Below are positions 1 to 5,874 of a stretch of DNA of 6,853 bases, in pieces. Below the pieces are notes generated by a model. The model did no database searches. It worked only from the letters and a program-made list of their open reading frames with translations, and had not been told where the DNA came from. This DNA comes from an uncultured Bacilli bacterium (lineage in GTDB: Bacteria > Bacillota_I > Bacilli_A > RF39 > UBA660): positions 1-6,853 of the forward strand of contig CAKOHQ010000053.1 in the NCBI GenBank assembly GCA_934085875.1. Reading direction: 5' to 3'. Within the stretch, counting starts at the first letter, position 1, and every line of letters begins with the position of its first letter. Position numbers and translations under genes: made by a program.

Positions 1-1226
1 TAATCAGGTGCATTGGCATAATCAAATAGTTCATCTTGTTTAGTTGTTCCTCTAGATATTTTAATGACATCTTCCATATCAAACTCACTATTATCATAAC
101 AATCTTTAACAACCTCAGAAGTTTCATCTTTTGTATAATCATTACCATGTTGTAATAAACTTCTTAAAAATTTCTTTAACAATTGAAATAGTTCATTTAA
201 TCTATAAATTAAACTTCTATTTTCATTTTTTAATTCTTTGTTTTCAGTTTCAAGTTTACTAACTTCTTTCTTATACTTTTGATTTTCTTTTTCTAGTGAT
301 TTATAACTATTAGCATAATTATCAACTTCATTAAATATTGTTTGTAGTTTAGGTTGTAATTCCATCACTTTTTTAGATTCATTAATAACATTATTCATAC
401 TATCAAAAGTATCTTTTCTAACTTTAACGAAGTCTTTATCAACAATAAATGTCTGTTTAGTTGTTTTCATTTTTTCTTCAAATTCAGTCATGGCTTTATC
501 AAATCTATCATTTTTAGTATTTAGTTCATGGTTAAGTTTTTTAGTAATCCGTTTATATTCTTTAATTTTAATGTGTTTATTATCACTTCCTTTAATACCT
601 CGCTCTAGATCATAACCATTTTCAGTTAGTCTTTTATAATATAAGTCTTGTAAATGTGATAATTGTATTTTATCTTTAATATATTGTTTTTTAGATATGG
701 TATATCTTTCAGTTTTAGTTCTATTATCTAATTTCTTAACTAGTGGTACTACAACACAATGAATATGTGGTGTATCTTCATCTAAATGAACTATTGCATG
801 AAGTATTTGTTCCTTTTTATAACCTAAATCGTTATAAACAAACTCCATACAAGTATTAGCCCAATCCTTAATTTGTTCCCTAGACATATTTTTAAAGAAA
901 TTATGTGAAGCAGTCATTATTAATTCATCAGCAACACAATTTCTTGAACTATTTAGCATTTCATGATATTTTTTCTTTCTGTCGGCTCGTTCAGTTTTCA
1001 TTCTTTCATCATGTTCTTTTTTATATTCCTTTGTTAATTCATCAAAACCTTTAACGTATTTAACATTTAAAGGGACAAGTTCTATATTATTTTTACTTAA
1101 TTCTATTTTAATATTTTTATTTGACTGATAACATTTCTTTTCACGTTTATTATGTGATCCTATTTGTGATAAATCAGATATAGTCATAATAGGTTCACTT
1201 CTAAATATAGCATAGTTTAATTCCAT
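1..1226 (-). CDS. mobV: MobV/Pre-family plasmid mobilisation relaxase (partial, C-terminus off the left edge)
   Basis: This is a relaxase that nicks DNA at an origin of transfer so the element can be mobilised by a helper conjugation system. The first 408 residues are visible and the frame is still open at the edge. The N-terminus has the family's first motif, with S24-H25-N26-K27-R28. The hallmark metal-binding motif is HLDEDTPHIH at residues 147-156, which is the HxDExTPHxH of Mob_Pre proteins. The block YDLERGIKGSDNKH (205-218) is also typical. Roughly residues 235-360 are rich in Lys, Glu and Asn and look like a long coiled coil, as in other MobV C-terminal parts. The start is ATG 1224-1226, chosen because AGGAG lies 9 bases upstream (1236-1240). 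The gene follows the HhH-GPD gene by 43 bases and is probably co-transcribed with it. Family assignment is firm; the host element type is inferred. Confidence 0.93.
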   Translation of the reverse strand, partial: MELNYAIFRSEPIMTISDLSQIGSHNKREKKCYQSNKNIKIELSKNNIELVPLNVKYVKGFDELTKEYKKEHDERMKTERADRKKKYHEMLNSSRNCVADELIMTASHNFFKNMSREQIKDWANTCMEFVYNDLGYKKEQILHAIVHLDEDTPHIHCVVVPLVKKLDNRTKTERYTISKKQYIKDKIQLSHLQDLYYKRLTENGYDLERGIKGSDNKHIKIKEYKRITKKLNHELNTKNDRFDKAMTEFEEKMKTTKQTFIVDKDFVKVRKDTFDSMNNVINESKKVMELQPKLQTIFNEVDNYANSYKSLEKENQKYKKEVSKLETENKELKNENRSLIYRLNELFQLLKKFLRSLLQHGNDYTKDETSEVVKDCYDNSEFDMEDVIKISRGTTKQDELFDYANAPD

Positions 1227-1256
1227 ATATCATTTCTCCTTTCTTTTTACACAACA

Positions 1257-1283
1257 AAAGGATATGTTGTCAAACATACCTTT
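1257..1283. other. Hairpin between the HhH-GPD gene and mob: weak terminator or candidate oriT
   Basis: A near-perfect inverted repeat has AAAGG (1257-1261) and TATGTT (1263-1268) pairing with AACATA (1273-1278) and CCTTT (1279-1283). The loop is 4 bases and there is one bulged base at 1262. It contains the stop codon of the upstream gene (1270-1272) and lies about 30 bases before the mob start. On the minus strand it is followed by only one more T and then G, so it is a poor intrinsic terminator. MobV nick sites usually sit in an inverted repeat just upstream of the mob gene, so an origin of transfer is possible. I cannot match a known nick sequence. Confidence 0.35.
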
Positions 1284-2262
1284 CATTATCTTTTTTGTTA
1301 TAATGACAATAATTTCTTATTTTACAATTTTCACAATTTGGTTGTTCACCACATATATTGGCAGACCTTAACAAACAAAATTGTTGAATTACCGATTCTA
1401 CAATTATCTCATCACAATTATTTAATATTGCTATCTTTTTAATTATATTTAACACTTGTTGTTCTGTTGCATTAACATTTTCTACAATTCCGAGTCTATG
1501 ACTACCAAATAATCTTTCTAAACTAGAACTAGTTTTACAAGTATTAACACCAATTCGTTTTAAATAATCATAAGCAAATGCTCGTCCAACTTGGGTTAGT
1601 TTATATTTCCCTGAATTAAACATATTGGCAATATCATTAGGAGTTTCTTTATTAACAAACTTATCTAAACTTCCATAATCTTTTTCAATAGTTTCTAACA
1701 CCATTATATTTTTAGACAATGCTTTCATTTGATTATTAATCATTGGATTAGTACAATGGATCTTTCTTAATTTTTTTACTAAAATACTTGGATCAACTAC
1801 TTTTAAATAGTTTCTATCATAATTATGAAATATTTCATCAATGGTTTTGATATTTTCTCTTATATTATTATCTCCCCATCTATGATTAGAGAGTAGAGCA
1901 ATAATTAATGCTTTTAAATGTTCCTCAAATGAATACTTTTTACCTTTTTTTCTTGATTTGACACTATTAATTAAATCTTTTATATCTTTCATATAGTCAT
2001 AATTAATATAATCCATACTTTCTTTAATAAGAGGGTATATTTCTTTTAAATCTTTATCATCTAACAAAGTAATATTCTTTACCATTTCATAATTAGGGTT
2101 GTATATTATTTGATTATCAATACAATCTTTTAAAATTTCTATAACTTCCTCATTTGATAAATACTTAACTCTTTCAATAGGGAATACTACTTTATTTACC
2201 TTGACATATTTTATCAGCAAAGGTATTAAGTCATCAATTCCTACAATTTGCTTATTTTTCAT
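1270..2262 (-). CDS. HhH-GPD (endonuclease III-like) iron-sulfur protein, probably catalytically altered
   Basis: This 330-residue protein resembles the DNA glycosylase superfamily in its second two thirds. Residues 110-145 look like the opening helices of the HhH-GPD fold, and K221-LTQVGRAFAYDYL resembles the helix-hairpin-helix GVGRKTA region. At the C-terminus C304, C310, C313 and C319 form a C-x5-C-x2-C-x5-C cluster, one residue shorter than the endonuclease III 4Fe-4S loop (C-x6-C-x2-C-x5-C). The catalytic Lys of GVGRKTA is replaced by A228. Where the catalytic Asp should be (VDTHV or KPDVH) the sequence reads K243-T-S-S-S247. The first 100 residues match nothing I recognise. It may bind DNA, modified bases or a partner rather than excise bases. 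The start ATG (2260-2262) is preceded by AAAGTGAG at 2274-2281, which can be buried in a hairpin. It lies just upstream of mob on the same strand, so it is likely element cargo or an accessory transfer protein. Confidence 0.65.
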   Translation of the reverse strand: MKNKQIVGIDDLIPLLIKYVKVNKVVFPIERVKYLSNEEVIEILKDCIDNQIIYNPNYEMVKNITLLDDKDLKEIYPLIKESMDYINYDYMKDIKDLINSVKSRKKGKKYSFEEHLKALIIALLSNHRWGDNNIRENIKTIDEIFHNYDRNYLKVVDPSILVKKLRKIHCTNPMINNQMKALSKNIMVLETIEKDYGSLDKFVNKETPNDIANMFNSGKYKLTQVGRAFAYDYLKRIGVNTCKTSSSLERLFGSHRLGIVENVNATEQQVLNIIKKIAILNNCDEIIVESVIQQFCLLRSANICGEQPNCENCKIRNYCHYNKKDNERYV

Positions 2263-2275
2263 AAAAAAAATATCT

Positions 2276-2310
2276 CACTTTCTATAAATTAGTCTTTAAC
2301 TAATAAAGTG
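2276..2310 (-). promoter_or_regulatory. Hairpin that would sequester the RBS of the HhH-GPD gene
   Basis: Read on the minus strand, CACTTT (2310-2305) and ATTAGT (2304-2299) can pair with ACTAAT (2293-2288) and AAAGTG (2281-2276). The loop is 5 bases and there is a 6-base bulge (2282-2287) on one side. The last arm is the Shine-Dalgarno region (AAAGTGAG) of the HhH-GPD gene, so folding would hide it. This resembles the layout of translational attenuators. No convincing leader peptide is seen: the only short frame upstream is four codons with no RBS. AT-rich stems are weak, so the role is a guess. Confidence 0.35.
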
Positions 2311-2366
2311 AAATATTGTCTTTTGCCCTTATTTTATCGGCATTTATTTATTTTTATATTGGGGTA

Positions 2367-2750
2367 TCACATATTCAACTTCACCCAAGGAGTTTTAACA
2401 AGTCTTGGATTTCCTAATTCATCTTGAAATCCATTAGCGGCATTGCTAACATACCCAACACAATCAATCAATTTTATATTTGTCTCAAAATCATCAATTT
2501 TTATATTTGCTCCATTAGATGGAACAAATTTTGGTTCAGTAGTCATAATAGTTTTACCTTGAGATGTTTGTGGAATTTCATCAAGACACATTTTTTTATC
2601 ATTTTCATCTTTAATATTTGGAATAACCAAATTTTCTATCACTTTTTTTATAAAAGTACTTTTACCTGTTCTGACAGCTCCAACAACTCCCAAGTATATG
2701 CACCCATTACCTCTAACTGAAATATTTTCAATTATCTCTTTTTTTTCCAT
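2367..2750 (-). pseudogene. spoIVA: spoIVA, 5' part only: truncated spore coat morphogenetic ATPase
   Basis: SpoIVA is the ATPase that polymerises on the forespore surface to form the basement layer of the spore coat; it is normally about 490 residues. Only 127 codons are present. The N-terminus is highly conserved. Walker A is G24-A-V-R-T-G-K30-S31. A TIMTTEPKF block at 67-75 holds the sensor threonines. Walker B-like LIDCVGY is at 94-100, and GNPRLVKTPW at 113-122 matches the family. After W122, where relatives continue YEEPIPF, the sequence reads VKLNM and stops at TGA. The middle and C-terminal polymerisation domains are missing. There are no internal stops or frameshifts, which suggests a recent break. 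The ATG at 2748-2750 has GAAAGGT about 10 bases upstream (2761-2767). The break point abuts a mobilisable element, so the 3' part is expected beyond the left edge of the window. Confidence 0.92.
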
Positions 2751-2772
2751 AAGTTCACTAACCTTTCAATCA

Positions 2773-2800
2773 ATAATATGTATTAAATTATATTTTATTC
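2773..2800 (-). promoter_or_regulatory. Candidate sigma-E-type promoter for spoIVA
   Basis: On the minus strand GAATAAA (2800-2794), a 13-base spacer and CATATTAT (2780-2773) resemble the sigma-E pattern of an ATATT-like -35 and CATACAnT -10. In B. subtilis spoIVA is under sigma-E in the mother cell, which supports the idea. The predicted start, near 2766, would fall at the edge of the ribosome binding site, leaving a very short leader. AT-rich sequence gives such matches by chance. Confidence 0.3.
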
Positions 2801-2831
2801 AAAAAAAATAATATCTGTTACCAAGATATTA
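2801..2831 (-). terminator. Intrinsic terminator of the PemK/MazF-like gene
   Basis: On the minus strand an 8-base stem TAATATCT (2831-2824) pairs perfectly with AGATATTA (2816-2809) across a 7-base loop. It is followed at once by eight T residues (2808-2801). The stem overlaps the last codon of the upstream gene and ends its transcript before spoIVA, so spoIVA needs its own promoter. Confidence 0.8.
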
Positions 2832-3335
2832 CTTTTTATAATTATTTTTTAATTCTTTACTTTTCAATCTCTTTATTTTTTGCTTTTCTTTGTGTTCTTT
2901 TTTTAGTTCTCTTTTTTCCCTAGCAATATTGTCATTTATCATAATTTTTATAAAATTATATAATTCTTGTCGAACTTCATCAACTTCTAAACCTAAAATT
3001 TTATTATATATTCTGTAAATAAGATCTTTTTCTAAAGAGAGTCCAGTAGATTTAACATCTTCGTTTTTATATAAATATATAGAATTAATTTTAGCACAAC
3101 ATAATTTTGTGCTATTTAAAATAGCATTTGGCATATAAACATGATTTTGTGATATTAATTTTGAATAAACATTTTTAGTAGTATTAGTAATAGGTACTGT
3201 ACAATAATATAATTCATCATTTTTATCTACATATGAAAATAAAACTACTGATAATCTATTTTCTTTATTATCATCAAAATTAACTTTATTTATCATAGTC
3301 TTTGTTTGCGTAACAATATCTCCTGGTTTTAACAT
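2829..3335 (-). CDS. PemK/MazF-like protein, orphan (no antitoxin seen)
   Basis: The N-terminal 115 residues resemble the PemK/MazF fold, whose members are mostly mRNA-cleaving toxins. KPGDIV at 3-8 is the usual opening strand. R27-LSVVLFS matches the RPVVVLS strand with the catalytic Arg, although the usual Pro is Leu. YYCTVPITN (43-51) is the core strand with the conserved Thr, T50. Residues 74-90 fit the strand that ends in IxxIxK-like sequence. A highly basic helical tail (about 120-168, rich in Lys and Glu) extends beyond a typical toxin of about 115 residues. No antitoxin frame lies upstream or downstream; the gene has its own promoter and terminator. It could be a solo toxin, or a PemK-fold protein with another role such as nucleic-acid binding. 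The start ATG has a weak purine-rich AAAGAAG upstream. Confidence 0.65.
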   Translation of the reverse strand: MLKPGDIVTQTKTMINKVNFDDNKENRLSVVLFSYVDKNDELYYCTVPITNTTKNVYSKLISQNHVYMPNAILNSTKLCCAKINSIYLYKNEDVKSTGLSLEKDLIYRIYNKILGLEVDEVRQELYNFIKIMINDNIAREKRELKKEHKEKQKIKRLKSKELKNNYKK

Positions 3336-3361
3336 AGCATTTTCTTCTTTATATGTTAAAT

Positions 3362-3390
3362 ATTGTATTAGAAAAATTTAACAAACACAA
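3362..3390 (-). promoter_or_regulatory. Sigma-A-type promoter for the PemK/MazF-like gene
   Basis: On the minus strand TTGTGT (3390-3385), a 17-base spacer and TACAAT (3367-3362) give a good housekeeping match with ideal spacing, 27 bases ahead of the gene start. It lies back to back with the promoter of the rightward operon. Confidence 0.6.
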
Positions 3391-3396
3391 TATAAT

Positions 3397-3424
3397 TCGA
3401 CAAATATTACTTAGTTTTTATTTT
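3397..3424 (+). promoter_or_regulatory. Possible promoter for the SPOR-radC-mreCD operon
   Basis: TCGACA (3397-3402), a 16-base spacer and TATTTT (3419-3424) form an imperfect sigma-A-like pair 23 bases ahead of the first gene of the cluster. The region 3336-3447 holds no other gene, so the operon promoter should be here, but the exact hexamers are uncertain. Confidence 0.4.
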
Positions 3425-3447
3425 AATATATAGATGGTGATATTTAT

Positions 3448-3870
3448 ATGAAAAAAATTATTAAACCATTTATTGTTTTTATATTAGGTATATGTAGTGG
3501 ATATTATTTATTTATGAATAATCCAAAAAAATTATTTAATACATCATATAAAGCATTTCAAGTAGGTGTATACACAACAGAAGAATTAGCAAATACATAT
3601 AAATCTAAATATAAAAACGCTATTGTTATTAAAGATAATGAACTTTATAGAGTTTATGTAGCAATATTAAGAAGTGAAAATAATATTGAAAATATGTCTA
3701 ATTATCTAAATAAAAACAATATTGAATATTATATAAGAGATATTGAAATAAGTAATAAAGATTTAAAAAATACAATAGATGAATACGAGAATATAATGAG
3801 TAATGATTCGGAAATTGTTTTTCTAGAAATAAATAAAATGATTATGGAAAGATATGAGGAAAGTATATGA
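3448..3870 (+). CDS. Membrane-anchored SPOR-domain protein, SpoIIB-like
   Basis: This 140-residue protein has a short cytoplasmic N-terminus, one transmembrane helix (about 6-23) and then an SPOR-like fold at about 35-100. The fold shows AFQVGVYTTEELANTYKSK and LYRVYVAILRSENNIENM, i.e. the beta-alpha-beta pattern that opens with F-Q-V-G and repeats with Y-R-V-Y-V. SPOR domains bind peptidoglycan stripped of stem peptides at septa. In B. subtilis the SPOR protein SpoIIB, needed for septal wall thinning at engulfment, lies two genes ahead of radC and the mre genes. The same place here suggests a reduced SpoIIB counterpart. The C-terminal 40 residues are acidic and probably helical. GGTG lies about 8 bases before the ATG. 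The stop overlaps the radC start by 4 bases, so the two are translationally coupled. The SPOR assignment is good; the SpoIIB role is inferred from position. Confidence 0.7.
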   Translation: MKKIIKPFIVFILGICSGYYLFMNNPKKLFNTSYKAFQVGVYTTEELANTYKSKYKNAIVIKDNELYRVYVAILRSENNIENMSNYLNKNNIEYYIRDIEISNKDLKNTIDEYENIMSNDSEIVFLEINKMIMERYEESI

Positions 3871-4541
3871 AATTAAAAGATTTACCTGTTAACGAACTGC
3901 CTAGGGAAAGACTTATTAATGTAGGTGAATCCAACTTAACCAACGAAGAGTTATTGTCTATCATAATTAGAACTGGTACCAAAGATATATCAGTTAAGGA
4001 AATATCTAATAACATATTAAGTAAAATAAATTCTATAAATGATTTAAACAATATTACTTTAGAAGAATTATCAAAAATAAAAGGAGTAGGGTTAGTTAAA
4101 GCAATTACTATAAAAGCTAGTATAGAATTTGGCAAAAGAGTTAGTAACGTAGAAATAAATAATATGATGAAGTTAAATAATAGCGATATAGTTCACGATA
4201 CTTTTAAAAGTATGTTTATAGGTTTAAAACAAGAAAGATTATTAGCAATATATTTAGATAATAAAAAAAGATTAATAAATTATAAAATAATTACAATAGG
4301 TACAAAAGATCAAACTATGGTACATCCAAGAGATGTAATATATAATGCTATAAAATGCAATGCTAGTGGAATAATACTTATACATAATCATCCATCAAAT
4401 GATATAACACCAAGTAAAGCAGACATAGAAATGACTAATATATTAATTAATTCATGCAATATTGTTGGCATACCACTTTTGGATCATTTAATAACGAATA
4501 CTAAAGAATATTATAGTTTTTTTAAGGAGAATAGTCTATGA
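3867..4541 (+). CDS. radC: RadC family JAB/MPN-domain protein
   Basis: This is a full-length (224 residues) member of the RadC/UPF0758 family. The N-terminal part has LPRERLINVGESNLTNEELL (11-30) followed by IIIRTGT (32-38). A helix-hairpin-helix with IKGVGLVKA lies at 71-79. The C-terminal JAMM metalloprotease-like domain has H173-N-H175-P-S and D186 (HxH-x10-D), with E123 in QERLLAIYLD the likely acid. The usual HPREV is HPRDV at 153-157. The old link to radiation repair was not upheld, and the cellular role is unknown. JAMM geometry suggests a metal-dependent hydrolase. The gene is coupled on both sides by ATGA overlaps, and GAGGAAAG serves as its RBS inside the upstream gene. In B. subtilis radC sits directly before mreB; here it sits directly before mreC. 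Confidence 0.95.
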   Translation: MKLKDLPVNELPRERLINVGESNLTNEELLSIIIRTGTKDISVKEISNNILSKINSINDLNNITLEELSKIKGVGLVKAITIKASIEFGKRVSNVEINNMMKLNNSDIVHDTFKSMFIGLKQERLLAIYLDNKKRLINYKIITIGTKDQTMVHPRDVIYNAIKCNASGIILIHNHPSNDITPSKADIEMTNILINSCNIVGIPLLDHLITNTKEYYSFFKENSL

Positions 4542-5206
4542 AAAAATTAGGAATGTATATAATTATATTAATTTTAGTTATAATATTTAGAGATAATATA
4601 TGCTTCTTTTATGGTAATGTATTAGGAGTATTTAAACTGGATAATAACTATTATGATGGAATAATAACTTTAAAAGATGAAAAAATAAAATATTTAGAAA
4701 ATGAAATAAATAGTATAAATGAATTTAGTAATAACTTAGATAGAATAGATTATTCGTATAAAGTATCTAAAATAATATACAAGGAATCTTATAATATTGG
4801 TAAGTATAAAATACAATATGGTAAAGCTGATAATATTAAACTGGGTATGGGTGTCACTAATGAATTCGGTTTTATTGGTAAAATTACTAAAGTAGATAAT
4901 AAGACCAGTGAACTAACAACTATAAAAGATTTAAAGGATTTAAGTGTAGTAGTTAATGATAGTTATGGAAAACTTAATTATGATTATGAAACTAATACTT
5001 TCACTATATCTGATATAAGTAATTATGATAAAGTATACGTAAATGATTTAGTGTATACTAGTGGTTATGGGACTATAAAAGAAAAATTGTTGATAGGTAA
5101 AGTAATCAAGGTAGATAATAATGATATATCTAAAAAAGTTATCATAAATAGTTTGGTAAATTTTAACGATTTAAATTATGTATTGATAGTAGGTGATTTT
5201 AATTGA
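4538..5206 (+). CDS. mreC: Rod shape-determining protein MreC (short form)
   Basis: MreC is a single-pass membrane protein of the elongasome, linking cytoplasmic MreB and MreD to the peptidoglycan synthases RodA and PBP2. The sequence shows a transmembrane helix at about 5-24 and a short coiled coil at about 42-70 (LKDEKIKYLENEINSINEF). A beta-rich extracellular domain follows at about 75-220. Its hallmark GMGVTNEFGFIGKITKVDNK (103-122) matches the family's GMAVV...GLVGKV core. DLVYTSGYG at 170-178 matches the second conserved turn. At 222 residues it is shorter than the usual 270-300, mostly through a short coiled coil. AAGGAG in the end of radC is its RBS, and the ATG overlaps the radC TGA. 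It in turn overlaps mreD. No mreB precedes it. Confidence 0.9.
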   Translation: MKKLGMYIIILILVIIFRDNICFFYGNVLGVFKLDNNYYDGIITLKDEKIKYLENEINSINEFSNNLDRIDYSYKVSKIIYKESYNIGKYKIQYGKADNIKLGMGVTNEFGFIGKITKVDNKTSELTTIKDLKDLSVVVNDSYGKLNYDYETNTFTISDISNYDKVYVNDLVYTSGYGTIKEKLLIGKVIKVDNNDISKKVIINSLVNFNDLNYVLIVGDFN

Positions 5207-5574
5207 TAATATTAGATCATTTAATTAATAATTACTTGAACATATTATCTTGTTTAATTATACTAAATATATTTAATTTAACTAAATACAGATATTTAAC
5301 TATATTAACAATAGATATTTTATTTAATACTATTCCTTTCTTTTCTTTAATAATATTAATTTTATATTTATTAAATAATGTTATATTTAAAAAAATTGTT
5401 AATACCAATATAAATAAATTTATCTTTAGTATTATATATTATTTTATTTTTATAAATATAATATATTTTATAAATAGATATAATTTTACTTTTAAATATT
5501 ATATTTATTTAAATATATTTTCTATTATATTTAATATATTAATTTATTATATTTATATATTTTATAAAGAATAG
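5203..5574 (+). CDS. mreD: Rod shape-determining protein MreD (short, divergent)
   Basis: This 123-residue, extremely hydrophobic protein has about four membrane segments (roughly 9-26, 35-60, 70-92 and 98-120), rich in Ile, Phe, Tyr and Asn. Sequence motifs of MreD are faint, so the call rests mainly on its membrane nature, its place directly after mreC and the 4-base overlap with it. Typical MreD has 160-170 residues and five or six helices, so this one is reduced. The start is TTG 5203-5205, supported by AGGTG at 5191-5195, 7 bases upstream; no nearby ATG fits. Base composition is even more AT-rich than its neighbours, explained by the codons for Ile, Phe, Tyr and Asn. It may be any small membrane protein that fills the MreD slot. 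Confidence 0.7.
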   Translation: MIILDHLINNYLNILSCLIILNIFNLTKYRYLTILTIDILFNTIPFFSLIILILYLLNNVIFKKIVNTNINKFIFSIIYYFIFINIIYFINRYNFTFKYYIYLNIFSIIFNILIYYIYIFYKE

Positions 5575-5617
5575 AAACAAAAAAATATATTTATCATATA
5601 ATTTATTGGGGGTATAT

Positions 5618-5860
5618 ATGAACTTAAATGATGAATTTTTTGGTAAAGTAAAAAATAAGACTAATGTAGATAAAGATACATTAATAGATTTGGCTAAAAG
5701 ATTAAATGATAATAATATGAAGGATGAGACAGTTCTTAGAAGTATAATAAGAGACTTATCTAAAATAACTGGTAAGAGTGTTAGTTTGGATAAAGAACAA
5801 AAAATAATTGATACTATAAAAAAGGATAAAGTACCTAAAAATATTGATAAATTTTTTTAA
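5618..5860 (+). CDS. spoVIF: Stage VI sporulation protein F-like (SpoVIF)
   Basis: This small soluble protein of 80 residues matches the SpoVIF family, which in B. subtilis acts late in the mother cell to promote spore coat assembly with GerE. Recognised features are the opening NDEFFGKVKNKTNVDKDTL (4-22), the block LNDNNMKDETVLRSIIRDLS (29-48), and the closing GKSVSLDKEQKIIDTI (52-67) with KVPKNIDKFF at the end. Length is close to the family's 80-90 residues. The ATG at 5618 is preferred over an in-frame TTG at 5606 because the GGGGG ribosome binding site (5608-5612) lies between them. It follows mreD by 43 bases and is followed by a terminator, so it can be the last gene of the operon. It might also have its own sporulation promoter, which I could not place convincingly. 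Confidence 0.8.
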   Translation: MNLNDEFFGKVKNKTNVDKDTLIDLAKRLNDNNMKDETVLRSIIRDLSKITGKSVSLDKEQKIIDTIKKDKVPKNIDKFF

Positions 5861-5874
5861 ACTAAAATTTATAT

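Larger units (their letters stand above)
1..2385. mobile_element. Part of a mobilisable element inserted in spoIVA (right end only)
   Basis: This stretch carries a MobV-family relaxase gene and an HhH-GPD gene, both on the minus strand, and it directly abuts a spoIVA gene cut short after 122 conserved codons. The right boundary is inferred from where SpoIVA similarity stops, at about 2380-2387. The left boundary, the recombinase and any left-end repeat lie outside the window. MobV-type relaxases are known on small rolling-circle plasmids and on mobilisable transposons such as Tn4451, whose TnpZ is of this kind and which moves by a large serine recombinase. An element of that general type is the best guess. 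No terminal repeat or target duplication can be tested with only one end visible. Confidence 0.6.

Noticed and set aside
2310..2345. Four-codon leader peptide (M-P-I-K) ahead of the RBS hairpin
   Set aside because: It has no ribosome binding site and is too short to support a leader-peptide attenuation claim.
2424..2720. 98-codon open frame on the plus strand
   Set aside because: It lies wholly antisense to the conserved spoIVA fragment, has no convincing ribosome binding site and its product has no recognisable character.
3842..4135. 97-codon open frame on the minus strand
   Set aside because: It is antisense to the SPOR gene end and the conserved N-terminal part of radC, so it is a shadow of real coding sequence.
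5595..5602. CATATAAT as a sigma-E or sigma-K -10 box for spoVIF
   Set aside because: Transcription would begin at about 5609, inside the ribosome binding site, and no good -35 is seen at the right distance.
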